DNA from: Tupaia tana
Lineage: Eukaryota; Chordata; Mammalia; Scandentia; Tupaiidae
Direction of reading: 5' to 3'
Assembly (NCBI GenBank): GCA_026018925.1
Contig: JAKSZU010000029.1
Span: forward strand, 11,011,378 to 11,075,377
DNA: 64,000 nucleotides
How positions within the stretch are numbered: position 1 is the first letter of the stretch; the number at the start of each line of letters is the position of its first letter. The notes under the pieces were generated by a model. The model had not been told where the DNA came from. It did not search any database and saw only the letters and a program-made list of their open reading frames with translations. Position numbers and translations under genes: made by a program. This document shows positions 1 through 9,500 of the stretch, piece after piece.

Positions 1-213
1 ACAGGACCAGACCATGGTGACCAGCATGCCGAGTAGGTGGTGTCATTGTTTAGAATAAGGGGCTGCATGGAGTTAGTATGAGCTAGAATGTCTAGCAATC
101 ATCACTGCTGTCTCCATGACTTGATTCATCTTATAAAATTGGCTGGATTTCCAGTATATGCCTCTTTCCCTTAAAGTGAATCCCAGAATCATTCTACTCT
201 ACCGCTAGTTAAT
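1..213. other. Unassigned sequence
   Basis: I see no gene, repeat or clear open frame here. Confidence 0.4.
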
Positions 214-380
214 GAAATTAATTAATTAATTTGTCATTATTTAATTTGCTATAAGGCATGTGCGCTTACCACAGAAAGGCAGAGAGAGAAAGGGAGAAAG
301 CAAACTGCCGAATCTAGGACATGAACCACGGTTGGTCATGTGAGAGTCCAGTGCCTTAACCACCATGCCACCTGCCTGCC
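214..380 (-). mobile_element. tRNA-derived SINE, group C
   Basis: The T-rich end is on the left and the complement of the tRNA-like head (CCACCTGCCTGCC) is on the right. The copy is strongly diverged and mixes an A-type end (GCTATAAGGCATGTGCGC) with a B-type body. Confidence 0.75.
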
Positions 381-559
381 ACTGTCATTACCTTTAAATT
401 CATAGGATTGTTATTCCCAGCCTAGAAACAAAAATTTTTATTGAACTTGATGGTACACCTGGGGTTTCTTCAACTGTTTCTTCAGAAAAGATACAGAGTT
501 TTTAACAAAAAAAAAAAAAATTTCCTCTTTTTGTAACTTGAAGTTTGGGGAAAAATATC

Positions 560-1060
560 ATCCTTAAAGAAGGAAATTGCAATACTGCTTACAACATGGA
601 TAAACTTTGACATTATGCTGAATGAAATACCTAGTCCCTAAAGGCAAGTTCTGCATAGTTCTACTTATAAGTACTATCTAAAGTCCTTGAATTCATTTAG
701 AAATGCAAGGTAGAATGGCGACTATAAGAGGCTGTAAGGAGGAAATAAAATCTAAGAGTTCTCCAGGTACAGAAGTTAAATACCAGATTATTTCTGAGAC
801 ATAGATGTGATATTTTAAAGATGCAAAGAAACATTGATTTGAGAAAGAGTAAAAATAAACATAGAAATAAAAACAGTAAGTGACATTTGTCTATCCAATT
901 TTATCCATTGGGTACAGAATTTAATGGGTACAGAGTTTCTATTTTACAAGCTGAAAGAGTTCTGGATCTTGGTTGCACAGTAATGGGAATAGACTCAACA
1001 AGATTGAACTGCATACTCTTAGATATGATTGAGATGTAAATGGCCAAAAGTCTTTAGTTA
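560..1060 (+). mobile_element. Old L1 3' end (ORF2 end plus 3' UTR)
   Basis: The order of motifs matches mammalian L1M 3' ends: ACAACATGGATAAACTTTGA, then ATTATGCTGAATGAAATA, then GAAAGAGTTCTGGATCTTGG and GGTTGCACAGTAATG. It is too decayed to read as protein. Confidence 0.6.
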
Positions 1061-1510
1061 GGCTTTAGTAGGCTTCTCACTCTTTTAGGTTCCTCTGTGT
1101 TCTTACTTGTAAAATCCCCATGGAGCAAAGAACCCTGCTATAGCAGTTTAGCAGGATGTCCCATCCTCAATAGTGGATCAGTTTTAATAATTGACTGTAT
1201 TTCTTATCCTCCATCACCCCCAGGTGATGTATGATCACCCTGCCTTCCTTCAGCAAGAATTCTGTTAGTTCATTTTATCCAGAATCCTTCATGTCCTTGA
1301 TGTTCCCTTTTAGTAATTTTCCATCTACTGACCCCCTCACTGCTTCTTGGCTGTTAATTTCCACTGCCCATAATGTATTTGGAGTTGAGCCCAATCTCCC
1401 TTCCCCACTGCAAAACTCCCATTGCAGTGGACCATAACCTTCTGATGGTCCTAAATAAAGCTTTTCTTACCAGACTTGGAGTGTCATTGAATCAGTTTTG
1501 TTTAGTAGAT
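1061..1510 (+). mobile_element. Possible LTR fossil, family uncertain
   Basis: A stretch ending in CTAAATAAAGCTTTTCTTACC, followed by a T-rich end, looks like the R-U5 part of an ERVL/MaLR-type LTR. The 5' boundary was not found. It may instead be ordinary intergenic sequence. Confidence 0.3.
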
Positions 1511-1519
1511 GGTAAATTT

Positions 1520-1795
1520 TATGGGAATTTCTTCCACAATAAAAACTTTCATGGGATGTTCAGAATAGGAATAATAGATACAAAAAGGAAATGGATGGTT
1601 GCCAGGAGCTGGGTGGTGGTGCGAGAAATGGAAAGATGTTACGTAATTACATAGTGATGGTTGTAGATAGTTATGCAAGATGAAAGGAGTCATGAAGTTG
1701 GATAGTGATGCTGCTTCTAGAACACTGTGAGGAAATGTGATAAATTTTATCTTTTGCATATTTTACCACAATACATTTAAAATAATAAACACCAG
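1520..1795 (+). mobile_element. Old L1 3' UTR fragment
   Basis: GGTTGCCAGGAGCTGGGTGG, then a decayed region, then ATTTTACCACAATACATTTA at the end, is the usual layout of L1M 3' UTRs. Confidence 0.55.
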
Positions 1796-1862
1796 TATAT
1801 AAGTATATATGTGTGTACATATGTATGTGTGTGTGTGTGTATATATGTATATATATATAATG
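1796..1862. repeat. TATG/GT-rich microsatellite
   Basis: Alternating purine-pyrimidine tract (GTGTGTGTGTATATATG) directly after the L1 fragment; it probably grew from its tail. Confidence 0.8.
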
Positions 1863-1879
1863 TATGGTGTGTACAGTGG

Positions 1880-2010
1880 CAAAATAACTAGCAGTTACCC
1901 AAAAATGTCCAGTAATTGGTTAAGGTTTGAATCAATTATGGCCCATTTATGCTAAAGTAGAAAAAAAAATACTGATGCTTTAGTATCAGCAGAATGTTCC
2001 TGGAAAAAAT
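1880..2010 (+). mobile_element. L1M-type fragment
   Basis: CCCAAAAATGTCCAGTAATT, GGTTAAGGTTTGAATCAATT and ATGGCCCATTTATGC match the end of old L1 ORF2 regions. Short and decayed. Confidence 0.4.
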
Positions 2011-2148
2011 TATTCCCAGAAAGACAACATGTACCTCAGATAGTGGCTATTGTCCCTTTTGCTGTCATCTCTCATCTTCATTCACCACCCTCTTAGGATA
2101 CAGTTTGATGTGATAGATTCCCCTTCTCCCCGATTTTTGGTCACTTTT

Positions 2149-2339
2149 TTTTTTTAATTATTTATCTTATTTTATTTATTCATTCATTTATTTTTTAATT
2201 TGATCAGAGAGAGACAGAGGGTGAGAGTGAGAGAGAGAGAGGAAGTGAGAAAGCAAGCCACCAGATTCAGGACTTGAACCCTCGTCGGCCATGTGGGAGT
2301 GTCCAGCGCCTTAACCACCACGCCACCTGCTGGTCCCCT
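2149..2339 (-). mobile_element. tRNA-derived SINE, family B
   Basis: Clean insertion flanked by a 17-bp target duplication GATTTTTGGTCACTTTT at 2,132 and 2,340. The tail is T-rich, followed by AATTTGATCAGAGAGAGA, and the head ends CACCTGCTGGTCCC. Confidence 0.9.
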
Positions 2340-2356
2340 GATTTTTGGTCACTTTT

Positions 2357-2970
2357 GAAAAGGCTTCCACGTTATGGAAGAAAAGCATATATGGAGAAAG
2401 ATGTAGGAAGGTGTTTGCAGAACTAGTCTCATCCCAACATATTTTGCCATTCCGTTCACATTTCCTAAGAGACCAAATCATACTTCACTGGTGCATGATT
2501 TCCTATGGACTAGGGGCCTAGCATATGGCTTGTATAAAAAGGTGTTTTTCTTTTATAATCAATATTCTTTTAGTTTTCAAATTTAAGACATGTCTGTGTG
2601 AAATTTCTACCCAAAAAATAAGACACTTTCTCTCCCTGCCCTGAAAAGATGTCCCGGAAAGCCATTTAGAGGTGTCTTGAGAGATTTTCACTCATGATAT
2701 GAAGCAGTCTTATAGAAACACCCCACAAGAACCTTCTAGGGAATTTTTTGCTCAGATACATTTAAGGACCAGTCACTCTATTATTCTGAGGATTTGTTGC
2801 CACCTAGTAACCAGAGCTTTCACAGACACATAAAAGGATTAAATCTACTTAAGGGTAAAAATCTTGAGGAACAGCACCCATGAGTAGTACACTTTGATCT
2901 AATAGACCTTCCCCTTTTTTTGAAATCATTTTTGAAAAAACTTCTAGGTCGTCCAAGTTGAGAAAGCATT
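2357..2970. other. Unassigned 600-bp stretch
   Basis: AT-rich sequence with no recognisable repeat, RNA gene or coding signature. Confidence 0.4.
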
Positions 2971-2974
2971 CATT

Positions 2975-3153
2975 TTTAAAAATTTTTTATTTATTATCAT
3001 TATTATTATTTTAACTTGCTATAGGGTACATGTGCTCAGCAGAGAGATGAGAGGGAGGGAAAGTGAGAAAGCAAGCCACCAGGTTTGGGACTCAAACTGG
3101 GGTCAGCCATGTGGGAGTCCAGCGCCTTAGCCACCACACCACCTGCTGGCCCA
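2975..3153 (-). mobile_element. tRNA-derived SINE, group B/C intermediate
   Basis: The head complement CACCTGCTGGCCC is on the right. The left end has TTGCTATAGGGTACATGTGC, an A-type end joined to a short B-type body. Imperfect flanking repeat ATTCATTTTTA / ACTCATTTTAA. Confidence 0.75.
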
Positions 3154-3216
3154 GGGAAATCACTCATTTTAAGCAGACTTCCCTAAGGGACAGCTTCCTT
3201 AGAAATATCACCTGGA

Positions 3217-3378
3217 GGCCGGTAGGTGGCGTGGTGGTTAAAGTGCTGGACTCCCACATGGCCAACCGCGGTTCAAGTCCTGAACCTGGTGGCTTGCTTT
3301 CTCACTTTTCCTCTCTCTCTCTGTCTGCTCAAACTAGAAAATAATAATAAAGTTAAATAAGCTTAAAGAAAAAAGAAA
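3217..3378 (+). mobile_element. tRNA-derived SINE, family B
   Basis: Starts GGCCGGTAGGTGGCGTGGTG, has B-box GGTTCAAGTCC, a CT tract and an AATAATAAAG tail. Flanks AGAAATATCACCTG and AGAAACATCTCCTG look like a decayed target duplication. Confidence 0.85.
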
Positions 3379-4106
3379 AAGAAACATCTCCTGTATGTAT
3401 GTATAATGCTTATGTGCTCCACCTTGCAAGTACTTAGGAAAGTGAGCCCACAATGTTTGAATAGTACATTCATATGTATAATTTGGAAAAAGCTGTAGTT
3501 ATGGACTCAGGAAATTGAATGGGAAAAGTTACTTTCAATGGTATCTAGAAGACACCTGAGATACAATAAAATCACCTCCCTTCAGGTAAATAAAAAATTA
3601 TCACAAATTATCTTAAAATTAAAGTAAATTTCAGAGAGCTATTTTCCAATTGCTCCTTTGCTGCCCTTACTGGCACCCTTTATGCTCTTCTGTATGATCT
3701 TCCACAGCCTCAACGCTCTTGTTTTTCACCTCCATCTCTATCTCCAGTGAAGAAAATTGAACAGACTCCAGGCTCTTGTCACCCTAATTTGGCTAATCCT
3801 TTCAAGGTAAAGTTTCTAACAGAGGAGAACCAGCCTTAGTATATAACCCATAGTATTTCAGTCTGTCAAAAGCAAACTGTGAAATTCATCAAGAAGATAC
3901 CTTCCTAAATTTTACCTTCTTAATGGATTAGACAAAGGTTCCATTATTTTAATTAAAGACATCAGGTTAACTGGGCAACTGTCTCAATGTATGATCTTAT
4001 TAATCTGGCCAGTTTTCTAAAATGAATAAAAGAAGAGAAATACAGTACCTCTAAGGTCATGAGTTTATAGCTCCAACAGCTAACTATCAAAACCAATCCT
4101 TTTTTA
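3379..4106. other. Unique sequence with one exon-like segment
   Basis: No repeat was recognised in this 700-bp stretch. On the plus strand 3,708-3,806 is 99 nt long, lies between a pyrimidine tract ending CTTCCACAG and a donor AAG|GTAAAG, and is open in one frame rich in SP/TP (SPPSLSPVKKIEQTP). I cannot assign it to any known gene, and the open frame extends beyond both splice sites, so it may be chance. Confidence 0.25.
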
Positions 4107-4280
4107 AAAATTCATTTTTAAAATATTTATTTATTTAATTCCATTTGTTTTGTTTTGTTTTTAATTTGACCAGATAGAGGCAGAGAGAGAGAGAGAGAAA
4201 GGGAGAGAGCAAGCTGTCAGGTCCAGCAGTCAGCCATGTGCGAATCCAGTGCCTTTAACCACCATGCCACCTGCCAGCCC
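4107..4280 (-). mobile_element. tRNA-derived SINE, family B
   Basis: AATTTGACCAGATAGAGGCA near the tail and CACCATGCCACCTGCC at the head complement. It has a small deletion in the B-box region. Confidence 0.8.
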
Positions 4281-4311
4281 CTATTTATTTATTTTTAAGA
4301 GAGATATTTGT

Positions 4312-4500
4312 AGGGCCAGCAGGTGGTATAGTGGTTAAGGGCACTAGACTCCCACATGGGCCAAACGTGGTTCAAGTTTGGACCTGGCAGCTTACTTTCT
4401 CACTTTCCTTCTCTCTCTGTCTCTCTCTCTCGTTCCATTCCTCTCTGGTCAAATTAAAATAAATAAATAAAGTTGAATAAAACAATTCTTAAAAAAAGAG
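4312..4500 (+). mobile_element. tRNA-derived SINE, family B
   Basis: Starts GGGCCAGCAGGTGGTATAGT and ends CTCTGGTCAAATTAAAATAA plus A-rich tail. It lies in opposite orientation to the copy just upstream. Confidence 0.85.
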
Positions 4501-4559
4501 AGAGAGAGAGAGATTTGCCATAGGGCATGTGTGCTCACTGGAGACACAGAGTATTTTTA

Positions 4560-4820
4560 TTTATTGGGTTTGTTTTTTTTAGAGATTTTTGCCTTAGGTT
4601 GCATGCGCTTGCAGGAGAGAGCAAGAAACAGAGGGGAGGTGAGAAATCACCCCCTAAGGGGGATGGCCACACCGCAATCTTCCTCCATTCTCCCAGGATC
4701 CTGGGCACACATGCACACACACACACACCCAGCATGATTTTCAAGCCACCAGGTCTGGCACTTGAATTACAACCAGCCATGGGAAGTACAGCAACGGCTA
4801 CACCATCTGCGAACACCATG
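4560..4820 (-). mobile_element. tRNA-derived SINE, group A/C
   Basis: Left end AGAGATTTTTGCCTTAGGTT, body GAAATCACCCCCTAAGGGGG, right end diverged. A CA run replaces part of the body. About 50 bp of another SINE end (GCCATAGGGCATGTGTGC, from 4,515) precede it, so one copy was probably inserted into another. Confidence 0.75.
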
Positions 4821-4879
4821 TTTTTTTTGTTTTTTAATGGTTATTTTTTTCTTTTTCAGAGTTTGGACTACTTAAAAGT

Positions 4880-5600
4880 TTGTATCTTTTAAGTTCAGAG
4901 ATCCTTTTGGATCATCTAACTTGTCAGTGCTCTCTACAGAGTATTTTATTACCTGTATTGTATCTTCGACTCTAAGATTTATGTTTGAATCTTTTTAAAG
5001 ATGTCTATCTTCCTATTAAATCTCTTTTCCAAGTCATTCATTCTTTGTTTCATCTCCTAAAATTGTCTGTTTTCTCTTGCATCTCATTGAGTGTTTTTTT
5101 TTTGTTTTTTTGGAGAGGTTTTTGCTATAGGGCACATGTGCTTGCCAGACAGACAGAGACAGACAGAAAGACAGAAACGAGAAATCACCCTGGGGGATGG
5201 CCACATCGCAGTCCCTTCTCTTCCATTCTCCTCTTGGGATCCTGGGCACGCACGCACACGCACCCAGCATGAGTTTTAAACCACCGGGTCCGGGACTTGA
5301 ACCGCAGTTGACTACATGGGAGTTCAGCGACATAGCCATTACCATAACCAATGGCTGGTCCCACCATTGAGTGTTGTTTTGATCAATATCCTCAAATCCG
5401 TTTCCAACAATTATGGGATTTCCTGTATTTTTTCCAGTGTTAGGAGTTAGCATGTTCATTTGGAAGAATAATATTTTCTTGGTTTGTTTGCTTTTGTTCT
5501 TCATATTTCTCATATTCCTGCTTTGGGTTTTAGGCATTTGGTGGAGTATACAATTTTTCCTGATTTATGGAGTAAATTCTATAGTGGCAGTATTTATTTT
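4880..5600 (-). mobile_element. Old L1/HAL1-type ORF1 N-terminal half
   Basis: Read on the minus strand, this matches the coiled-coil region of L1-type ORF1. Its segment TTGTCTGTTTTCTCTTGCAT also appears, nearly unchanged, in the better ORF1 fragment near 19.94 kb. A family A SINE (5,097-5,364) splits it. No open frame survives. Confidence 0.45.
5097..5364 (-). mobile_element. tRNA-derived SINE, family A
   Basis: Inserted in the L1-type fragment with target duplication CATTGAGTGTT at 5,085 and 5,365. Left end GGAGAGGTTTTTGCTATAGG. Confidence 0.9.
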
Positions 5601-5626
5601 ATCAGTATTAAAAATTATTTTTCCAG

Positions 5627-5993
5627 GGACCAGCAGTTGGCATAATGGCTATGTGGCTGGACTCACAAGTAGCCAACCGCGGTTCAAGTCCCAGACCCAG
5701 TGGCTTAAACTCACGCTGGGCACATGTGCGTGCGTGCCCAAGATCCTGTAAGGAGAATAGAGGAGAAGGGATTGCGGCGTGGCCATCCCCTATGGAGGGT
5801 GACTTCTCGCTTTCTGTCTCTGTCTCTCTGTCTTCCTGGTGAGCATACACACCCTATAGAAGAATGGAGGAGAAGGGATTGCGGAGTGGCCACCCTCCCT
5901 GAGGGGGTGATTTCTCACTTTCTGTCTCTCTGTCTGTCTGTCTTGCAAGCGTATGCTCACTATAGCAAAAACCTCTTAAAAAAAAAAAAAAGA
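5627..5993 (+). mobile_element. tRNA-derived SINE, family A, with duplicated 3' half
   Basis: Starts GGGACCAGCAGTTGGCATAA. The part from GAGAATAGAGGAGAAGGG to CACCCTATAG is followed directly by a second version of itself (GAATGGAGGAGAAGGGATTG onward), which makes the copy about 110 bp longer than normal. Only one A-tail is present, at the far end. Confidence 0.85.
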
Positions 5994-5999
5994 TTTTTC

Positions 6000-7560
6000 C
6001 TGTGATTGCAGCCTTTAATACTAGTTAAATGAATCATTTTGGTATTGATTCTGATTGAGTTTGTTGTAGAAGAATATGTTTTCAGGGATCATAATAGGTG
6101 GATGAAGACTGCCATAAGAGTAGGGGGAGGGAGCCGTGTGCTACTCTCTGAGGCTAGATGCTGAGTGGGGAGGAGCTTACTTCAGGGCTAATAGTTGGGC
6201 AGGGCCCAATGGACCTGAGAAGAATGTCTCTGTATCTTTCAGTAGAGAAGAGGATTGGGCAGAGCTCTTCATGTTGTATGGAGGGAACAGGGCTTGAGTA
6301 GGATTTCCATGGAGCTCCAGGAGGGGTACAGGTATGGGGGAAACAGGCTCCAAGTAGGTCCAGGTGTGGTGATCCTCTCAGATTCAGAGGTAGGCAGGGC
6401 CTGAGCCTATCCAGAGCACCCTAGGAGACCCTAGGATGAGGAGGCCAGTGTGGACCCAGCAGGGGTATGGGCAGGAAAGTTCATAAACCCGGAGGTTAGA
6501 ATGGGGCCCAGTCATGCTCTAGCCAGGCTTAAGTTAAGCACACCTTGAGCAGAAAACTAAATGGGGCCTGGGGTTTGATGGCCTGCTATGTCAGGAAGTG
6601 GACAGGGCTGAGCAGAAGTGGGGCAGAACATGGGGCAGGATCAGGTGAGGTTCCCTGTGACAATCAGATGCCAGTGGAGCCAACTAAGCCTGAGCAGGGT
6701 CCCGGGGAGATGGCCCATAAGTGCTGGAGGTAAGACAGATCTGGTGAGTCCAAGCAGAGCCTGAATGGTCTTTAAACCCTTGTCTTTTGGGGGATACAGA
6801 GGGCAAGGTTACCTACAAAACCTAGAGCTAGCCCTGGTGAGGTCAGGAAGGGTCAGAGGCAGAGTATATTTAATGGGATCAATTTGAGCTTCAGTTTTTG
6901 GTCAGTAAAACTCTGGGATAGAGGTTCTATAAATCCCGGTTGTGGCCCTTGGTGAGGCAGCTCCCTAAGGAGCAGGAGACAGCTGAGTCTGTCAGGTTCA
7001 AGTGGAGTCTGGGGTTGAACAGGGGCAAATCAGATCCAAGCAGGCTTGTACTTGAGTTGGATCACACACTGCAGGATTAGGGGTGACCCGGGGTGGTGCC
7101 CCGTCTTTTTCCCTCACTAGGAAGGCAGTCCCTGGTGCTTGCCTTTCAGGTGTTACTCCTCTGCTTTTTTGTATACTTAACAGTTCAGGGAGATCCTGAA
7201 GAGCTGCCCTGTAGGTATCCTCAGAGAGACAAGTAGCCACTCTCTGAAACTTGAGTCTGCGGGGAGGAAAAATATTGGCCTGAAAGCAGTTGAGGAAATA
7301 TCCATGTTCTTCAGTCTCTGTTGGGGTTGGTGCTCCCCCCATCATGTTCTGGGGTAGGGTGGGAATGCACAGAGTTCTTGGTCTCTTTAGTGAAAAGGTA
7401 TGGTAAGCTTCAGTCATTGGGGATGTTCACCCATTTCTCCCAGTCACAGGGGCGTCCTTTCCTCTGTATTGTGCCCTCTGCTCCCACAGGACTGTGGAGA
7501 TGTGAAACTGTCTGGTTCTAATCATATTCTACACTTCATTCGCTGGTTGACGTTCCAGAT
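6000..7560 (-). mobile_element. Probable old L1 5' UTR region
   Basis: A G-rich plus strand with many diverged GGGC(C/A)TGAGC-like units fits the reverse of an old L1 5' UTR. It sits on the correct side of the minus-strand ORF1 remnant. Assignment rests on composition and position only, and no reading frame of interest is present. Confidence 0.35.
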
Positions 7561-7562
7561 GC

Positions 7563-7807
7563 TGCCAAGCAGATGATGTAGTAGTTATGTCACTGGACTC
7601 CCACACGGCCTAGTGTGGTTCGAGTCCCAGACCCAGTGGCTTGGATTGTACTGGGCATGTGTGCATGTGTACATGCCAAAAATCCCAAGAAGAGACTGCA
7701 GGAGAAGGGATTGTGGCATGGCCATCGCCTCCTGGGGAGTGATTTTTCGCTTTTCTTCTTGCTGTCTCTGTCTCAGGCAAGTGCATGCACCCTAAGATAA
7801 AAACCTC

Positions 7808-7839
<32 letters not shown>

Positions 7840-7840
7840 A
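7563..7840 (+). mobile_element. tRNA-derived SINE, family A, diverged
   Basis: GATGTAGTAGTTATGTCACT, GGTTCGAGTCC, GGAGAAGGGATTGTGGCATG and an (AAAT)n tail. The first 20 bp are heavily changed. Confidence 0.85.
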
Positions 7841-8276
7841 TCAAAGATAATGTCAAGCTCTTAGAGGGGTGGTGAGGAACGTTCCCTGTTGTCACTGAAG
7901 TGGTACAACCTTGTACCTTGTACTTCTCTACAATTAGTGTTAGCTCCATACTAGTGTCATTATTCCTCTGTGTTTGGAGAGTGCTGGGGTCTGAAATTGG
8001 TGTATGGACTTTATAGCTTTGGAAAATTCCTCTCACCTCCTCTAGAGTCGCTCCAAGTTGAGAGAATTGACTCACTCTATATCTCAAGCTGAAATTCAGT
8101 ACTTCAGAAGCCTCCAGGTTTCTTGCAATATGTCAGTCTCGTCTCCTCTACTGAAAATGTAGGCGTTTGTTCAATTATGTGGCCCTTTATCCCCAGAGAT
8201 GCCACAGTGGGTGTTTCTAGTTGACCAGTTTGATTCTTTCCCCAGAGATGGTGTTTGAACACTAGTCTACCTTCTT
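7841..8276. other. Unassigned stretch, possibly continuing L1 5' region
   Basis: No recognisable feature. The base composition resembles the presumed L1 5' region on the other side of the SINE. Confidence 0.3.
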
Positions 8277-8294
8277 CCTAAGTCAGAGTTTCTT

Positions 8295-8542
8295 TTTTTT
8301 CTTTTTTTGGAGAGGTTTTTGCAATAGGGCGTGTGCACTCACCAGAGACAGAGAGACAGCGAGAAATCACCTCCCAGGGGGGATGGCCACGCCACAATCC
8401 CTTCTTCTCCATTCTCCTCTCAGCATCTTGGGCACGCACACACATGCACCCGCCATTAGTATAATCCACTGGGTCTGGGACTCAAACCGCGGTCAAATAC
8501 ATGGGAGTCCAGCGACATATTCATTACGCCAACTGCTGGTCC
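8295..8542 (-). mobile_element. tRNA-derived SINE, family A
   Basis: Target duplication CCTAAGTCAGAGTTTCTT (left, 8,277) and CCTAAGTCAAAGTTTCTT (right, 8,543), differing at one base. Confidence 0.92.
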
Positions 8543-8560
8543 CCTAAGTCAAAGTTTCTT

Positions 8561-8952
8561 GAATAATGCTACGTTTTCTTTCCACCAACACTTGTCTTTC
8601 AAATACAGGCTTCCCAGTAATGAACTCAACTTGGGTTTGGTCACTAGCCTGGACCTGCAGCTGGTTCAGTAACAATAAAAGATACCGCTCAAAGCAATCC
8701 CAAGTTTCTGGAATCTTGATTTACTTTGTCAATGTATTTTGTAGTAAGAAAGAAAATCACTGTCGAATAAAATATCAACATTGTACCTGAAAGAAATTTT
8801 ATAATTCTTCAATAAACTAATGAAGATTATATCTTCAGACTAGCTAGCTGAAAAAAATGCCATATTGCAATTTAATCAATGCTAGAAACTTCTATCTGGG
8901 GGGGTGGGCAGAATAAAGAATTCTACAATGCTGGGCTATCATTCCTATTTGC
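8561..8952. other. Unassigned stretch
   Basis: About 390 bp, AT-rich; nothing recognised. Confidence 0.4.
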
Positions 8953-8967
8953 CATTTAATAAACGCT

Positions 8968-9150
8968 TTTTTTAAATTTAAACTTATTTATATGTTTATT
9001 TTAATTTGACCAGAGAGAGACAGAGTGAGAAAGAGAGAGTGTGAGAGAGAGAGAAAGTGAGAAAGCAAGCCTCCAGGTTCGGGACTCAAACTGTGGTTGG
9101 TCCTGTGGGAGTCCAGCACCCTTAACCACCATGCCACCTGATGGCCCCAT
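8968..9150 (-). mobile_element. tRNA-derived SINE, family B
   Basis: Target duplication CATTTAATAAACGCT / CATTTAATAAACACT at 8,953 and 9,151. AATTTGACCAGAGAGAGACA and GAAAGCAAGCCTCCAGG are typical of B. Confidence 0.92.
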
Positions 9151-9165
9151 CATTTAATAAACACT

Positions 9166-9500
9166 TACTAAGCATGTAGGTAGGCACAAGACCCTAACAA
9201 TAACTAATTTAAACAAAGGAAAAATTAAAAGTTTAATGGTTCACCTACATATAAAAAAATGTCAGGAGAATGAAGTTTGTTTGACGACTTCATCCAAATT
9301 ATTTAAAAGAAATCTCAAGGTTTGTTTTTATAAATGTTGAGGGGGAAATAACCTTGAGATAGAAAAGTACAGAAAATGAATAATGGTCTAGAGTTTTCAA
9401 GTCCCCCTGACAGATTTTGCCACATAGCGAATAGCCAGCATAGGCCAGGATCCATGAGTGGGCATTTCTGCCAAGGATACAGTTCTGATAGAAATGAGGT
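9166..9500. other. Unassigned stretch
   Basis: Nothing recognised in about 330 bp. Confidence 0.4.

Noticed and set aside
4527-4892. Open frame of about 120 codons on the plus strand near 4.5 kb
   Set aside because: It crosses two SINE pieces and their CA run; no independent coding signal.
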